DNA from: Tricholoma matsutake
Lineage: Eukaryota; Basidiomycota; Agaricomycetes; Agaricales; Tricholomataceae
Length of the DNA stretch: 64,000 nucleotides
Direction: 5' to 3'
Assembly (NCBI GenBank): GCA_026075535.2
Contig: AP026541.1
Location: 8,618,001-8,682,000, forward strand
Part shown: in pieces, positions 1 to 10,332 of the stretch
Layout: the number at the start of each line of letters is the position of its first letter
Numbering within the stretch: position 1 is the first letter of the stretch
Notes under the pieces: model-generated
What the model was told of the DNA's origin: nothing
Seen by the model: the letters and a program-made list of their open reading frames with translations, nothing else
Database searches by the model: none
Made by a program: the position numbers and the translations under genes

Positions 1-800
1 GGAACATGGAGTTGTCGACAAAGCTGATGGACAACTCGTATTTGTGGAGAGCTGTGGCGATTAGTGGAGCATTGTAAAAGGCGTAGAAGATCATGGAAAG
101 TGGGCAGCCCTGGGTGGTACTGTTGATGATGTTGATGAGGTCAGAGATGAAATCGTTGAATTTGAGGCAGGTTTTGTGACCTGTGAGCATACATTTAGTA
201 AGGCGGATGTAGCATGAGGGCACACCTTGGGCTTTCATGTTATGAATGAGCTGATCGCAGACTGTGTTGGGGAAGGCTCCTTGGACATCAAGGAAAAGAG
301 CTACCACTACTTTACCGGAACGCCAGGCATTCTTTACCTTGTGGGTGACAAAATGCATGGCGTTGGTGGTGTTCCAACCAGATCGACCACCAAATTGACT
401 GGGAGGGAGCATGCTGTGTTTTTCAGCTAGATGGGAAAGGTCAGCTGCAACAAGGGTGGAGAGAAGTTTACCAATGGTATCAAGGAGGCCAATGGGGTGA
501 TACACTTTAGCGATGTCATATGCTGGTTTACCTGGTTTGCGAAGGACAAGAGTCGTGGAGGTAAGCCATCTTTCGTGGTAGACATCGAGTTCCAGGACTG
601 CACAGAAGATGAAGAATAGGTGGTCTATGAGGGTGTTGATGCATCTTCTCAGGATTACGTTGGGAATGCCATCTGGGCCCGGGGCCTTTAAGGGCTTAAG
701 CTGGTTGACTGCTTGACAGATTCAGCGGCGGGAGACCTGTGAAGGGTCTGGGGTAGTTGAAATCCACTGGGATGGAAGAGGTGTGGGGAGGGGCCATATA
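1..800 (-). pseudogene. non-LTR (LINE) reverse transcriptase fragment, runs off the left edge
   Basis: The minus strand is open from about 721 to the window edge and reads as the finger and palm part of a LINE-type reverse transcriptase. Visible motifs in order are KAPGPDGIPN, a PIGLLDTIGKL block, SQFGGRSGWNTTNAMH, LFLDVQGAFPN and TQGCPLS. The catalytic box that is normally Y/F-A-D-D reads SFVDNS, so the second aspartate is an asparagine. The frame continues upstream as VSRR, then a TGA at 722-724 where the family usually has tryptophan, then ICQAVNQLKP. This is therefore a decayed copy. The C-terminal half and any endonuclease domain are outside the window. Family assignment is firm; clade is not determined. 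Confidence 0.85.
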
Positions 801-1017
801 TACCTACAACTCATTACTCTTCTCGCTATCTTCCTTTTTCCCCACTTTCTCCATCGCTTCCTCATTGTAGCCTCCTGTATCCACTCACTCTGCTATATAG
901 CCTGATCCTATTCTGTCTCATCTGCCTTAGTGAAGCTCAACTCTATCTGAGGTGAGCTTACAACTGTTCCCATCTCACAAACATGCTTGACTGAGTGCCA
1001 TTGTCACAACCAAAGGT
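727..1017. other. intergenic TE-derived sequence, no gene recognised
   Basis: The stretch between the LINE fragment and the chromodomain remnant contains a pyrimidine-rich run (about 815-900) and no open frame with recognisable similarity. It is probably the decayed part of the gypsy element whose 3' end follows. Confidence 0.4.
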
Positions 1018-1370
1018 ATTGAAGAGTATGCAATTGAGAAAATTGTGGATGAATGTTGACGTGGATGCGGTGTACAATATCTGGTTCACTGGAAGGGCTT
1101 TGGACCAAACAATAATTTATGGCTACCACAACATGAGCTCAAAGATTGTGAAGCACTGGATAAATGGTTGTCATGTATGGTGTAGAAACACACAGTAGCT
1201 TTTTCCCTCTGGGTTTTGATGCATGTGTCATGATGTTGAATTTTTTTCCTTCATCTTACTGATGTTTACTTTTTGATTGGTTAATTTCTTGAAGAATGGG
1301 AGGGTGTAAGCCTGGATTACATCATGTTGTTATGACATATTTGCATACTTACATACCATGGACCTCTCAC
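1018..1370 (+). pseudogene. 3' end of a gypsy chromovirus: chromodomain remnant plus start of an LTR
   Basis: From 1021 the plus strand reads a chromodomain: EEYAIEKIVDEC, stop, RGCGVQYLVHWKGFG, then LWLPQHELKDCEALDKW. The YLVHWKG core is diagnostic of the C-terminal chromodomain of fungal Ty3/gypsy integrases. The TGA at 1057-1059 stands where CGA (Arg) would fit, a CpG to TpG change. About 140 bp downstream a purine tract (gggaggg) is followed at about 1304 by TGTAAGCCTGGATTAC, which looks like polypurine tract then LTR start. The presumed LTR is interrupted at 1371 by a TIR element and seems to resume at 3336, ending near 3515. The rest of this gypsy copy is not in the window. Confidence 0.7.
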
Positions 1371-3342
1371 CACCTAACCTTCCCACAATTCCTTACTAAT
1401 TAGTTGACATGATCCCATCACGTCAAGCCAACTAATTAGTGTAAATCTACTTGATTCTCTTACCCGCCAATATAACCCTTCAATATTGTTCACTTCAACC
1501 ATTTAAGGTAGCCCACCTAGCCTGCCCAATGTATGCCACCCATAGATATCATGTAAGCAATAGATAACAAACTGATAAGAAAGATCAAGCTTGGCACAAT
1601 GGCACACGTCAACATGCATCAATATGATGGGCAACTTGGCTACCTCTGACATTGCCATCAAGGTTGCCATGCCATGTTGTGCTCATCATCCCCAATGATG
1701 AGCTTGCTATTCTACTTATTCTGCACTCTTTCTCTTCCATTTCTTTTGTAGATAAGACTTATATATGTATATAGGGTGTTAATATACAATTAATTTCGCT
1801 TTTACACCCCATTTACAGCCTATAACAAACATTCTCCCTTGATAAGGGAGGAGGGGGGTCTCCTCTCTTCATTTTGGGGGGTCTACTGGTAGATGATGGT
1901 ACTTATAGCTATATACATGAGTTGGAATGGTGCTACATGAGGTAGGAAGGGAGGCAAGGGGGAGGAGCAAGAGATTGAGGAGAGAGGGTATCATGTACTG
2001 AGCTTGTACATACCAAGGTGTATGTATATAGATGGGAGGATGTATCTAGGAGTTGGGAATGAAGTTGGGAGAGCTGGGAGTTGAGGGTTGGGTGCCAATG
2101 CACCTGTATGGGGAGGGGGAGAGGTTGTCACTTACCTGCATACCTAGGCCTTCCCCTTGTGAAATCCACATTGAAATAGGGTAGAATAGTCCTAATAAAC
2201 AACCTGATAGAGCTCCTAAAGGCTCTGGAGCAATCAGTATAGACAGAAAAGAGTATATGTACTCAGGAGGAGCCTGTAAAATCTGTGGCACCAAAATGTT
2301 TGCTTTCTTCGATTCCTAGGTCTAGTTGTAAAGTAGAATGAGGGTCAGCAAAAGGGATAGCAGGGGGGGAAGGTCCTGGCTCACCAGGACATGGGTTCCC
2401 CATCAACAGAGGTGAACTTTGCTCACCATGAATCACACACCTTACCTATAATTCAGCATGTCCTACAAGGCAGGGTCTTCACCTACTCACCTATACTCCT
2501 TACTACTCCATGCCAGCTCATAGGATAAATTAGTAGCAGTATATACAGACATACCAAGGTATTATAAGTAGAATTAACATATTGGAACAGTCCATGACCC
2601 TATACAAGAGAGGTGAAGAATGAATACATTGCAGCAGGTTACAGTCACTCACCCAAGGTCAACAGCACTTCATCTTCTTGATATAGTATAAAAAGCAGTG
2701 CATAAGATGGTATTATATAAGGTTCCCTTGAGCTAGAGATAGCCCAGATAACATCAGAGGCTGTAGCATGCACCAGAGAGTAGATTGAACCAGGTGTTCC
2801 AAAAAAGGCAATAATCTGAGAGTATCTCCACAGTAATGCGACACCCCATTAATTGGAGAGCAGGGGCATATAGAGGGGGTTTAATTGCATAGGAAGCAAC
2901 AGGACTGACAGGGATCTGTGCAGTAACAAGTGAGATATGTACAAAGGAATGAGTTTGAGAGTAGGTGATCAGCACATTTGATCGATGAGTCCCAATCACA
3001 CCATTCATCAACACTCTCTTGAGCATATTCCCTCCATTTATTGACAGATTCCTCTTGTCTCTTTTGCTTGGTATGGAATAAATCTCTCTATATCTACCCC
3101 TGCTTTTTGATTAATGGTGCGTTGTCTCAATGTCAAGTTATTTCTGTGTTATTGCCTTTTTGGGAACACTTGGTTCAACCTGCTCTCTGGTGGGCTACCT
3201 TAAATGGTTGAAGTGAACAATATTGAAGGGTTATATTGGTGGGTAAGAGAATCAAGTAGATTTATACTAATTAGTTGGCTTGATGTGATGGGATCATGTC
3301 AACTAATTAGTAAGGAATTGTGGGAAGGTTAGGTGCTCTCAC
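1364..3342. mobile_element. TIR element with 147-bp terminal inverted repeats and 7-bp target duplication
   Basis: The element spans 1371-3335. Arms 1371-1517 and 3189-3335 are inverted copies, each 147 bp, differing at only about three positions, two of them CG in one arm and CA in the other. Outer ends read CACCTAACCTTCCC. The element is flanked by CTCTCAC at 1364-1370 and again at 3336-3342, a perfect 7-bp target duplication. The 1.67-kb interior has no transposase-like frame; part of it (about 2140-2880) is a dispersed repeat also found at 18.9-19.7 kb. It appears non-autonomous. Superfamily is not settled: long TIRs suit MULE-like or other TIR elements, but 7 bp is not the usual duplication length. 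Confidence 0.85.
2140..2880. repeat. dispersed repeat copy A (second copy at 18.9-19.7 kb)
   Basis: This interior part of the TIR element matches 18930-19690 by eye over several hundred bases, for example the block around CATCAACAGAGGTGAACTTT (about 2402 and 19182) and the end GAACCAGGTGTTCC followed by GGCAATA. The end motif (gaaccaagtgttcccaaaaaggcaata and variants) also occurs inverted at 3150-3185 and again at 11178-11208. No coding potential was recognised. Confidence 0.65.
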
Positions 3343-3530
3343 TCTTTTTTCCACTATCTTTTCATCTATTGCTACTTTGAACAACCACCTTGTACTACAA
3401 TAAGCTAGCTTTGACCTAGGAATACTATGCCATGTCCTGTTACCTCCATGTGACTCAAAGTAAGTCTAGTATTCCTTGTTCCCCTTCTTTTAGTGCTTGC
3501 CTTGTTGAGATTACACCATGAGTCTCATTT
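3336..3530 (+). other. probable continuation of the gypsy LTR, then junction with copia
   Basis: After the 7-bp duplication CTCTCAC the sequence resumes that left of the TIR element. It ends near 3515 in GAGATTACA, a plausible LTR end in CA, before copia coding sequence starts near 3531. The LTR end is inferred; no second copy is present to confirm it. Confidence 0.4.
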
Positions 3531-4345
3531 TTGATGCATGTACTATATTTAGCATATCCCTTTGATGCATGTGATCAATCCATCAAGTGCATCTTGATCA
3601 GTTATGACCCAAAATCAAAGTCATATCAATGTTATAATTGCTTGATGCATAAGATTCACAGTTCATACCATGTGAGATTCCTCAAGAGCCATGATGGCCA
3701 CCCCCCACCTGTGCCAACCATGCTGGAGGAGGATGGGAGTATTAGCAACACCACTAGCAGACAACCATTCCTGGGTCCTCTCCTGGAGAACCAAGACAAT
3801 GATGAATCCTTTCATAATTCCCCTTTGCCTACTACACATTACCCCTGACATTGCCAAACATATACTGTTACCACCCCATATGTTGATCAACCCGCATACT
3901 AACTCCAACTGAGAAAAATCCCAACAGTGGCCCTGCAATAACCAAAACTGCTGCCACATATGAGAATCTCAGGAGAGCGCAATTTGGGTCAAGGACACAT
4001 GACAGGAATGTAGGGCTGCCATTGTCGCTACCAGATTGGACCATAACCCAAATCCGTCGGCTGATCATGATTGTGACATCATCAAAGAACTTCATCAATC
4101 ATTTAATAATCTTGATCTGGGTGATCAGGTGCATCAACTTCAGGCCCTGATCTCGGAAATGGCAGATTTTGATCCAGAATCACTTCAATTTGAAGATGAA
4201 CTGAAGACTTGGGATGAGGCCAAGAATTCAGCTGATGTGGCATGTTGGGAGCATGGATACCATGATGAATTAAAGTCCCTAAAGGACATGGTGGTCTATA
4301 AGCTAATACCATGTTCCAAAGTCCCACAAGGGCAGCATATTAGAC

Positions 4346-4530
4346 TGGAAGGAAGTGGGAGCTTCCAACACTAATGGAAACTGAGAACTATAAGGAACTT
4401 AGTATATTCAAGGGTGGAAACTAAGATATCATACAAAGTAATCAAGGTGTAGACTATATACTACTGGAACAACATGTGATAAAGGGTGTGGATGTATATA
4501 AGGGATGCTGATGTAAGAGACACTCTTACA
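4346..4530 (+). repeat. 5' LTR of the LARD-like element
   Basis: 185 bp, TGGAAGG...CTCTTACA. Matches 16080-16264 with only scattered differences. Confidence 0.92.
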
Positions 4531-4535
4531 CTTTC

Positions 4536-4919
4536 TCATACTCCAAAATATTTGACTGGGGGGGGGCTGACTTGAATCAACAAGTCACAGGCACACTTTA
4601 CACACCAGTGAAAACATTGAGTGGCCTGACAGGGGGTGTTGACAATGATGGGGCATTGACAATGATGGAAGTTAGAGCAAGTGAGAGTGATAGAGCACAG
4701 ATCCACTGGAAGAAGCTCAGGAAAGATCTTAAGCCAGAGTTTGGGTGGAAGATCATCATAGTATAAGCTAGATGATTCTGTGGGTTCAGCTGTAGGGATG
4801 ATATCAGGATATAACTCGGTAAAGCAAGGGTCATCAGGCAGGTGATATGATGCCATTCTACTAATTGCTTGTGCTAAGGATGACCTGCAGTAGATGTGGG
4901 CAGTAGCGAGACAGTGCAT
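4536..4919 (-). pseudogene. captured F-box-like fragment, antisense inside the LTR element
   Basis: The minus-strand frame of 127 codons contains LPPKLWLKIFPELLPVDL followed by CSITLTCSNFHHC at residues about 57-87. This matches the F-box pattern of large basidiomycete F-box families (LP.E.W..IF..L...DL...L.C..F). It lies immediately inside the 5' LTR and stops five bases from it. It runs opposite to the LTR element, as expected for a host gene fragment captured by a retroelement. A leucine-rich stretch on the same strand at 5531-5740 (ILQFTPRIHSIHLISS) may be another piece of the same gene type, but it lies upstream of the F-box in reading direction, so the pieces are not in normal order. 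No function is expected. Confidence 0.5.
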
Positions 4920-5740
4920 TCACAGCAGGTCTGGGGCAAGTTGGACACATGGGTAATGGTGCAGGGGCAGGAGCACAGGTGAAGATGGTGGCAATGAACA
5001 GCGTGGTGCCATCTAAAATGGGAGGGTTGAAGTTTGGGGGGAGGCTGTGACACACCTGAGAGCATGCTCCATTGTTTCTGGGCTGTGGTCCATGTTCCAG
5101 AGAGGAGCAAGAGCAGGGGGGTATAGTTGTTGTTGATGAGCATGTCAACAGTGGTGTGGCAGGTCTGGTGGAGGCACAAGGCATTGTGGTGGGCTCATGG
5201 TGCATAACAGGGGCAAGGGGTTCAAGCAGGGGGGGACTTGGGGGTGCAGATGGCTTTTCAGAGTGCCGTTGTGGCTCCTGGAGCTGGCAACATTGTTCCA
5301 TCAAGCAAATGAGTGGCTTACTCTCCTGTGCTGTAGACCATTGTTGTGGCCTGTCAGGTGCATGGGTAGCCATCTCTGTGGTGGTTTTAGCAGTTTGGGT
5401 GCTGGACACAGCCACAGACACCATTTTGGGGGTGCTCACGGCTGAAGTTGTTATTGTTGCTGGTGGTGACGTGGTTGGCAGGAAAAAAGGGTTCAAGAGC
5501 TGAGAGTGGCGGTCCATTCAAAGGGAAAGATCACTTGGAGTACCAAATGTTGCAGTTGTCTTTGGGACTACTGACTTGGAGGGTGAAAGACTGCAGGTAA
5601 TTCAAAGTCCCCAACAGTGGGTCAATGTTGTGAACAGATGAAATGAGATGGATGGAATGAATCCTGGGAGTGAATTGGAGAATGCAAAGTAGGGAACATT
5701 GATTGTGGGCTTCAACAATAGCTGATAGGAAAATGGGCAA
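4861..5740 (-). pseudogene. antisense open frames in the LARD interior (proline/threonine-rich and leucine-rich)
   Basis: Minus-strand 4861-5517 encodes 218 residues rich in Pro, Thr, Ser and Cys. Minus 5531-5740 encodes 69 residues with a leucine-rich repeat-like run. Neither is recognised as a specific family. Related proline-rich frames occur on the other side of the gypsy insertion (minus 15005-15781), so they may once have been one low-complexity captured gene. Confidence 0.35.
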
Positions 5741-5840
5741 TCCATGTGCTCAATAGAGGGTCATCTTGGATGGGACAAGAAAAGGGCATCGAACGGAGGT
5801 GGCATTGGCAAAATGAGGCACAGGGGGCTGAAACATGGTG

Positions 5841-6732
5841 GGGAAAGGTAGGGCATGACTCAGGTAACCCCCAGGTATAATTTCATGTACCCGTACCCAT
5901 ACCCGTGAACACCATACCCATTACAGTTACGGGTATGGTTTTACCATGGGTACGGGGGGGTTTCAATGAGTATGACATTAATAATTTATTATGATTCTAA
6001 ATATATCTAAATACAATGGGGAACCACCCCCAACTCACAATTGTGAGTGAGGGGGGGTGGTGGAGGTGATGTGGCAGCCATTGCGAGAGAAACAGACCAA
6101 GAACCACCCCCACCTCACATTTGCAAGTGAGATGGGGTGGTAGTCGTGACATGGCAGCCGTTGCAAGAGAAACAGACCAAGAACCACCCCCACCTCACGT
6201 TTGTGAGTGAGAGGGGGTGGTAGTTGTGATGTGGCGGTGCTCCCAAGTGAAACAAACCAAGAAACACCCCCGACTCGCATTTGCGAGTGAGAGGGGGTGG
6301 TGGCGGTGATGCCGCAGCCATTGTCAACTAGAGGGGGCTGTTGTTGATGAGAGGGGGCCATTGTCATCATTGTTGCCTAGTAGAAAAAACACCCCCCACT
6401 TGCATTTAGAATGAGGGGGGCATGTTGGTAGTAGTTGTCATTGTTGTTGCCTAGTAGAAAAAACACCCTCCACTCGCATTTAGAACAAGGGGGGCGTGTT
6501 GGTAGCAGTTGTCATCATTGTTGAGCTATTGTTGTTGTTGTTGATGTTGATCAACAAACTCATTTGATAAAACACGTGACCATTGGACCGGTACCATGAT
6601 ACCCGTAACACTGTGGGTATGGGTACGGTTTTGCCTTGGGTATGGAAATCCAAACCCGTACCCATACCCGAGAATACCTGTAAGCAGAAACACACAGTGT
6701 TACCCATACCCAGGTCATGCCTTAGGGAAAGG
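5841..6732. mobile_element. hAT-like non-autonomous element, family B, with 8-bp target duplication
   Basis: The element spans 5849-6724, flanked by GGGAAAGG at 5841-5848 and 6725-6732, a perfect 8-bp duplication. Ends read TAGGGCATGACTCAGGTA and, inverted, TAAGGCATGACCTGGGTA. Subterminal regions carry many copies of ACCCGTACCCATACCC and its complement. The interior has four roughly 70-bp tandem units (6015-6310) and a second duplicated unit (6385-6510). There is no transposase. An 8-bp duplication and TA..G-type ends fit hAT. Confidence 0.88.
6015..6310. repeat. minisatellite, about four copies of a 70-bp unit
   Basis: Units are built from AACCACCCCCACCTCAC, TTTG(C/T)GAGTGAGAGGGGGTGG, a (G/A)TGGCAGCC block and GAGAAACAGACCAAG. 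Copies start near 6015, 6103, 6181 and 6260. Open frames on the minus strand here are products of the repeat and not genes. Confidence 0.8.
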
Positions 6733-7137
6733 TTGGGAAGAGGCAGTGTCAGTGAAACAAGGGAAAGGAAAGGTGGTGTTGGCAAAACAAGGCATAGGGG
6801 GGTTGGAAAACAGGCAGTGGGGGCAGGAGGAGAGTCAATGCTGGCAAAACAAATCATGAACAACATCATTCGACACCTTTCTGGCATTGAACGGGGGCTA
6901 CATTGGCGAAATGAGGCACTGAGGTGCCAAAAACATAAAGTGGGGGTGGGGAGAGTCGATGCCAGCAAAAATGAGGGTGCAGGAGACAAATGGGTAGGGG
7001 TAGGAAAGCTAATGGCCATAAGTGATGCCACACAGTGCTGAATGAGTTGAGAGGTTGCAGGGCATGAGAGGAATGGGGTGGGAACATGATATTAAAGCCC
7101 TCAAACCACCAAATGGCCTGAAAAAGTTTAGGTGAGG

Positions 7138-7526
7138 TGTAAGGGGACTAGGGGGTGCCCCATGTGTTTCTCCTATTTTTTACATTTGTCCTATATTTTT
7201 CCTCACTTCATTTCCTTCTATTCTTCATTTTCTATGATTTTTCCTTATTTTATTGCTAATTTTCCTTTCTATCACATTTGTGCATGTTGACAGTTTTATA
7301 TTTAGTGGTGGAGTACCCTTTCCAACATCTACCCCTTGGACCCCTTGGTATGATGTCATTCGGCGGCCTTGATCTGCCTATCTCTGCCTTTTCTATTTTT
7401 AGGTTATTATTTGATTTTTGCAGTCTTCACATATACTGGGCATTGGCAAAGGGGTCCTTAGAGTTTTCTCTTTGGATTTCCCTTTGCTAGTCCATTAATT
7501 AAGTGGCCTCTAAGGTTGCCCTTATA
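7138..7526 (+). repeat. 5' LTR of the gypsy chromovirus
   Basis: 389 bp, matching the two halves of the interrupted 3' LTR (13848-13937 and 14777-15073). The GTGCCCCATGTGTTTCTCCT and TTAATTAAGTGGCCTCTAAG blocks are shared. Confidence 0.9.
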
Positions 7527-8809
7527 GTAGAAAACTCTCTCCTAAGGCCCAAAATCGTGAATGTGCTGCCCAAGATAGGCAGGTACAGAGTGGATGACAC
7601 TTCCCAAAGCTCCACAGACTCCCTACACACTGTTCCTGACAGTCCCACCTTCAGTGTGCCACCATTTTCACTTAACGCGCCCCCTAGTGCCATGGATGCA
7701 TTAGAATGCCTTGATGCACTTGAAAGCGACGTTACCAGAATATGCATGGAAATTGATTTGCTTAAATCTAGGATCAAAAACTTCATCAGAACCCTTCAGA
7801 CTAGCTCCACAACCAATGTTCCCCCCATTGTGGCTCCAAGCATGCCCAATAACGATGCACCACCTAATGTGCCCACTAAGAAGCGCGCCCAGATCAAACC
7901 ATCCCCCCCTGCTGAATTTAATGGCACACATGCGCAGGGGCATGCATTCCTTAATTTCTGTGAGTTGTACATCAGTCTCCAGTTGCATCAATTTGTCAAC
8001 AATGCTGCAAAAATTTATTGGGCCTTCACAAACATGAAATCTGAATGCGCCTATCTCTATGTGGACTGTATTCTGCGCCAAACTAAAGAGCTTGGTTCTC
8101 TACCTTTCTCCACTTGGGGTGACTTTTGAGCAGAGTTTGTATGCCACTTCTGTCCCCTCAATGAGCACCACTGAGCAGTGACACAGCTTGAGTCATCCTC
8201 TTACCGTCAGGCACATTGATCCGTGGACAATTATATCGATGAGTTTAAGGATTTGGTGGACATGGCAGGATATGGGAGTGGGCTACCAGTTGTGGTGAAG
8301 TTCCAATGGGGCCTCAATCAAGAGATTCAGGACCAGATTGCACAGATGTTGGAAGGGCGCCCAGCGGATGATGATATCTATGCTTGGTATGAAGCTGCTT
8401 CACTCTGTGATGAGAACCAACTCACAAATGCAGTGTTTAATGCTGCATTCTGTGCTCCAACTACCACTCATGCACCCTACACCTTCAATTGAACCCTTCC
8501 CCAGTGTAACCCCATTCCTGTCTGTCAGACTCCTGCACCAGCTGTCAATGTCCCAGTACCAATGGACATTGATGCAACCTGTAGCTGTGCATGTAGGTTG
8601 GATCTCTGCTACCGCTGTGGGGGAACTGGACACATGGCCAGAGCATGTCCCCATCATCAGGATATTCACATGCTCACCCCTGAGGGGCAAGATGAACTCC
8701 TCCAGGACCTGTTGGTGCTTGTAGATGTTGAGGAAGCAAAGAACCAGGTTGCAGAGGAGGTCAAGTCAGAAGTTGTAGAGGAGCAGGATTTTTCTATTTG
8801 CAACAAGTG
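7527..8809 (+). pseudogene. gypsy gag with CCHC zinc knuckle, broken
   Basis: The frame gives a gag-like protein: an N-terminal coiled region (DALECLDALESDVTRICMEI), a capsid-like segment (PAEFNGTHAQGHAFLNFC, then VDNYIDEFKDLVDMAGYG) and a CCHC knuckle, CYRCGGTGHMARAC, near 8605-8650. An acidic tail follows. Stops interrupt it around 8127, 8172 and 8490, several of them at positions where CGA, CAG or TGG would restore the frame. Nucleocapsid function is known for the family; this copy cannot make a full protein. Confidence 0.85.
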
Positions 8810-10332
8810 AATTGTATGCCCTCACTGCCTGTCCATAACCACTTTGAAGTTTTGTCAGTTGAATTCCCAGAGGATGAATCTAATTCCATGACTGTTCCCC
8901 TCTCTGACCCTTTGAAGTTGGCTGAAGATGTACCTGCTCTTCCTATCTCTCCCTCTGCCCCATGCCCCAGAATTAAATCATGGGAGTGCAAACTACCACA
9001 CAAATATATTGTTGCATCCACTCCCTCTACACATTCCTTGAACCTAGCAATTGAACTACAGACTACCAACACTGGACAGATACTCGGTGTCTCTGCACTC
9101 CTGGACTCTGGTGCGACTGGTCTCTTCATTGATACCCATCTCACACAACAACATTGCCTGAATACTCACTCACTCTCGTGTCCAATACCTGTTTATAATA
9201 TGGATGGGTCCCCAAATGAAGCTGGTGCCATCTGAGAGGTTGTAGATCTGGTCCTCCATTACAAAGATCATAGTGAGCATGCCCTTTTTGCTGTCACTCA
9301 GTTAGGAAAGCAGAAGGTGATCTTGGGCTATCCATGGCTTCGAGACCATAACCCAGAGGTCAACTGGCATACCAGTTACAATGAGCCGGTGTCCATCCCA
9401 CTGTTGCACTTGTTTCATGGAAGCCAGACAAGAACACCATGGACAAAGGGCCTCAGTACAATGCACTAGGAAGTGTTGTGCCGGGCCCCTGCCTGTGCCT
9501 GAGGTGGAGTTAGAGGGGGTTCCTGATCTGATGCCAGACTCAGATGATGATGAGGAGGAGCCAGAGGGAGTGGAGGAAGGTGATCAGATCTTCTACACTG
9601 TGATTCATCTATTGCACGAGGTGTGTGCTACATCAAACATATCCCAACGCCTTGCTGAGGCCTTCCACAAAAACAATGCTGCTAAATCCTCTACTGATTC
9701 CTTGCTTCCTCATCTCCATGAGTTCAGGGATGTGTTCTCCAAGGAATCGTTCAACTCTCTCCCTGTGTGCAAGCCATGCGATCATGCGATCAAACTCACC
9801 CCCAGTGCAACCCCTTCATCCTGCAAGGTCTATCCTCTCTCTCCTAAAGAACAGTGACAGCTTGACCAGTTCATCAATGAGCACCTGGCCTCTGGATGTA
9901 TTTGACCATCAAAGTCACCCATGGCCTCTCCCTTTTTCTTTGTCAAGAAGAAGGATGGCTCACTTTGACCGGTTCAAGACTACAGAAGGCTCAATGACAT
10001 CACAGTCAAAAATTGCTACCCATTACCTCTCATCTCTGAACTTGTGAACCAGCTCCATGGAGCCTGATACTTCACCAAGCTCAACATCCATTGGAATTAC
10101 AATAATGTGAGGATAAAGGAGGGAGATGAGTAGAAGGCAGCCTTTCATACCAACCATGGTCTTTTTGAACTGCTTGTCATGTTCTTTGGCCTTACTAATA
10201 GTCCTGCCACCTTTCAGACCATGATGAACAACATCTTCCACAACCTCATCCTTGAAGGCATTGTTTGCATCTATCTCAATGACATCCTCATCTTCACTCG
10301 CACGGTTGAAGAGCACTGTTGCATCACATGCC
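8798..10332 (+). pseudogene. gypsy protease and N-terminal half of reverse transcriptase, broken
   Basis: The aspartic protease active site reads LLDSGATGLFID near 9101-9136. The linker runs to HEFRDVFSKESFNSLP, and RT follows with [31 protein letters not shown] and FGLTNSPATFQTMMN. The catalytic box reads YLND instead of YLDD (GAT to AAT after a C, so a CpG to CpA change), and stops lie at about 9855, 9902, 9964, 10066 and 10131. The frame is then cut at 10333 by a hAT-like element. Confidence 0.87.

Noticed and set aside
4861..5517. 218-codon minus-strand ORF as an independent gene
   Set aside because: It lies inside an LTR element, is low-complexity, and has no domain. Kept only as a possible captured fragment.
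6035..6370. Minus-strand ORFs with repeated HHPH/PPLTRK sequence as a gene
   Set aside because: They are translations of the 70-bp minisatellite in a non-autonomous element.
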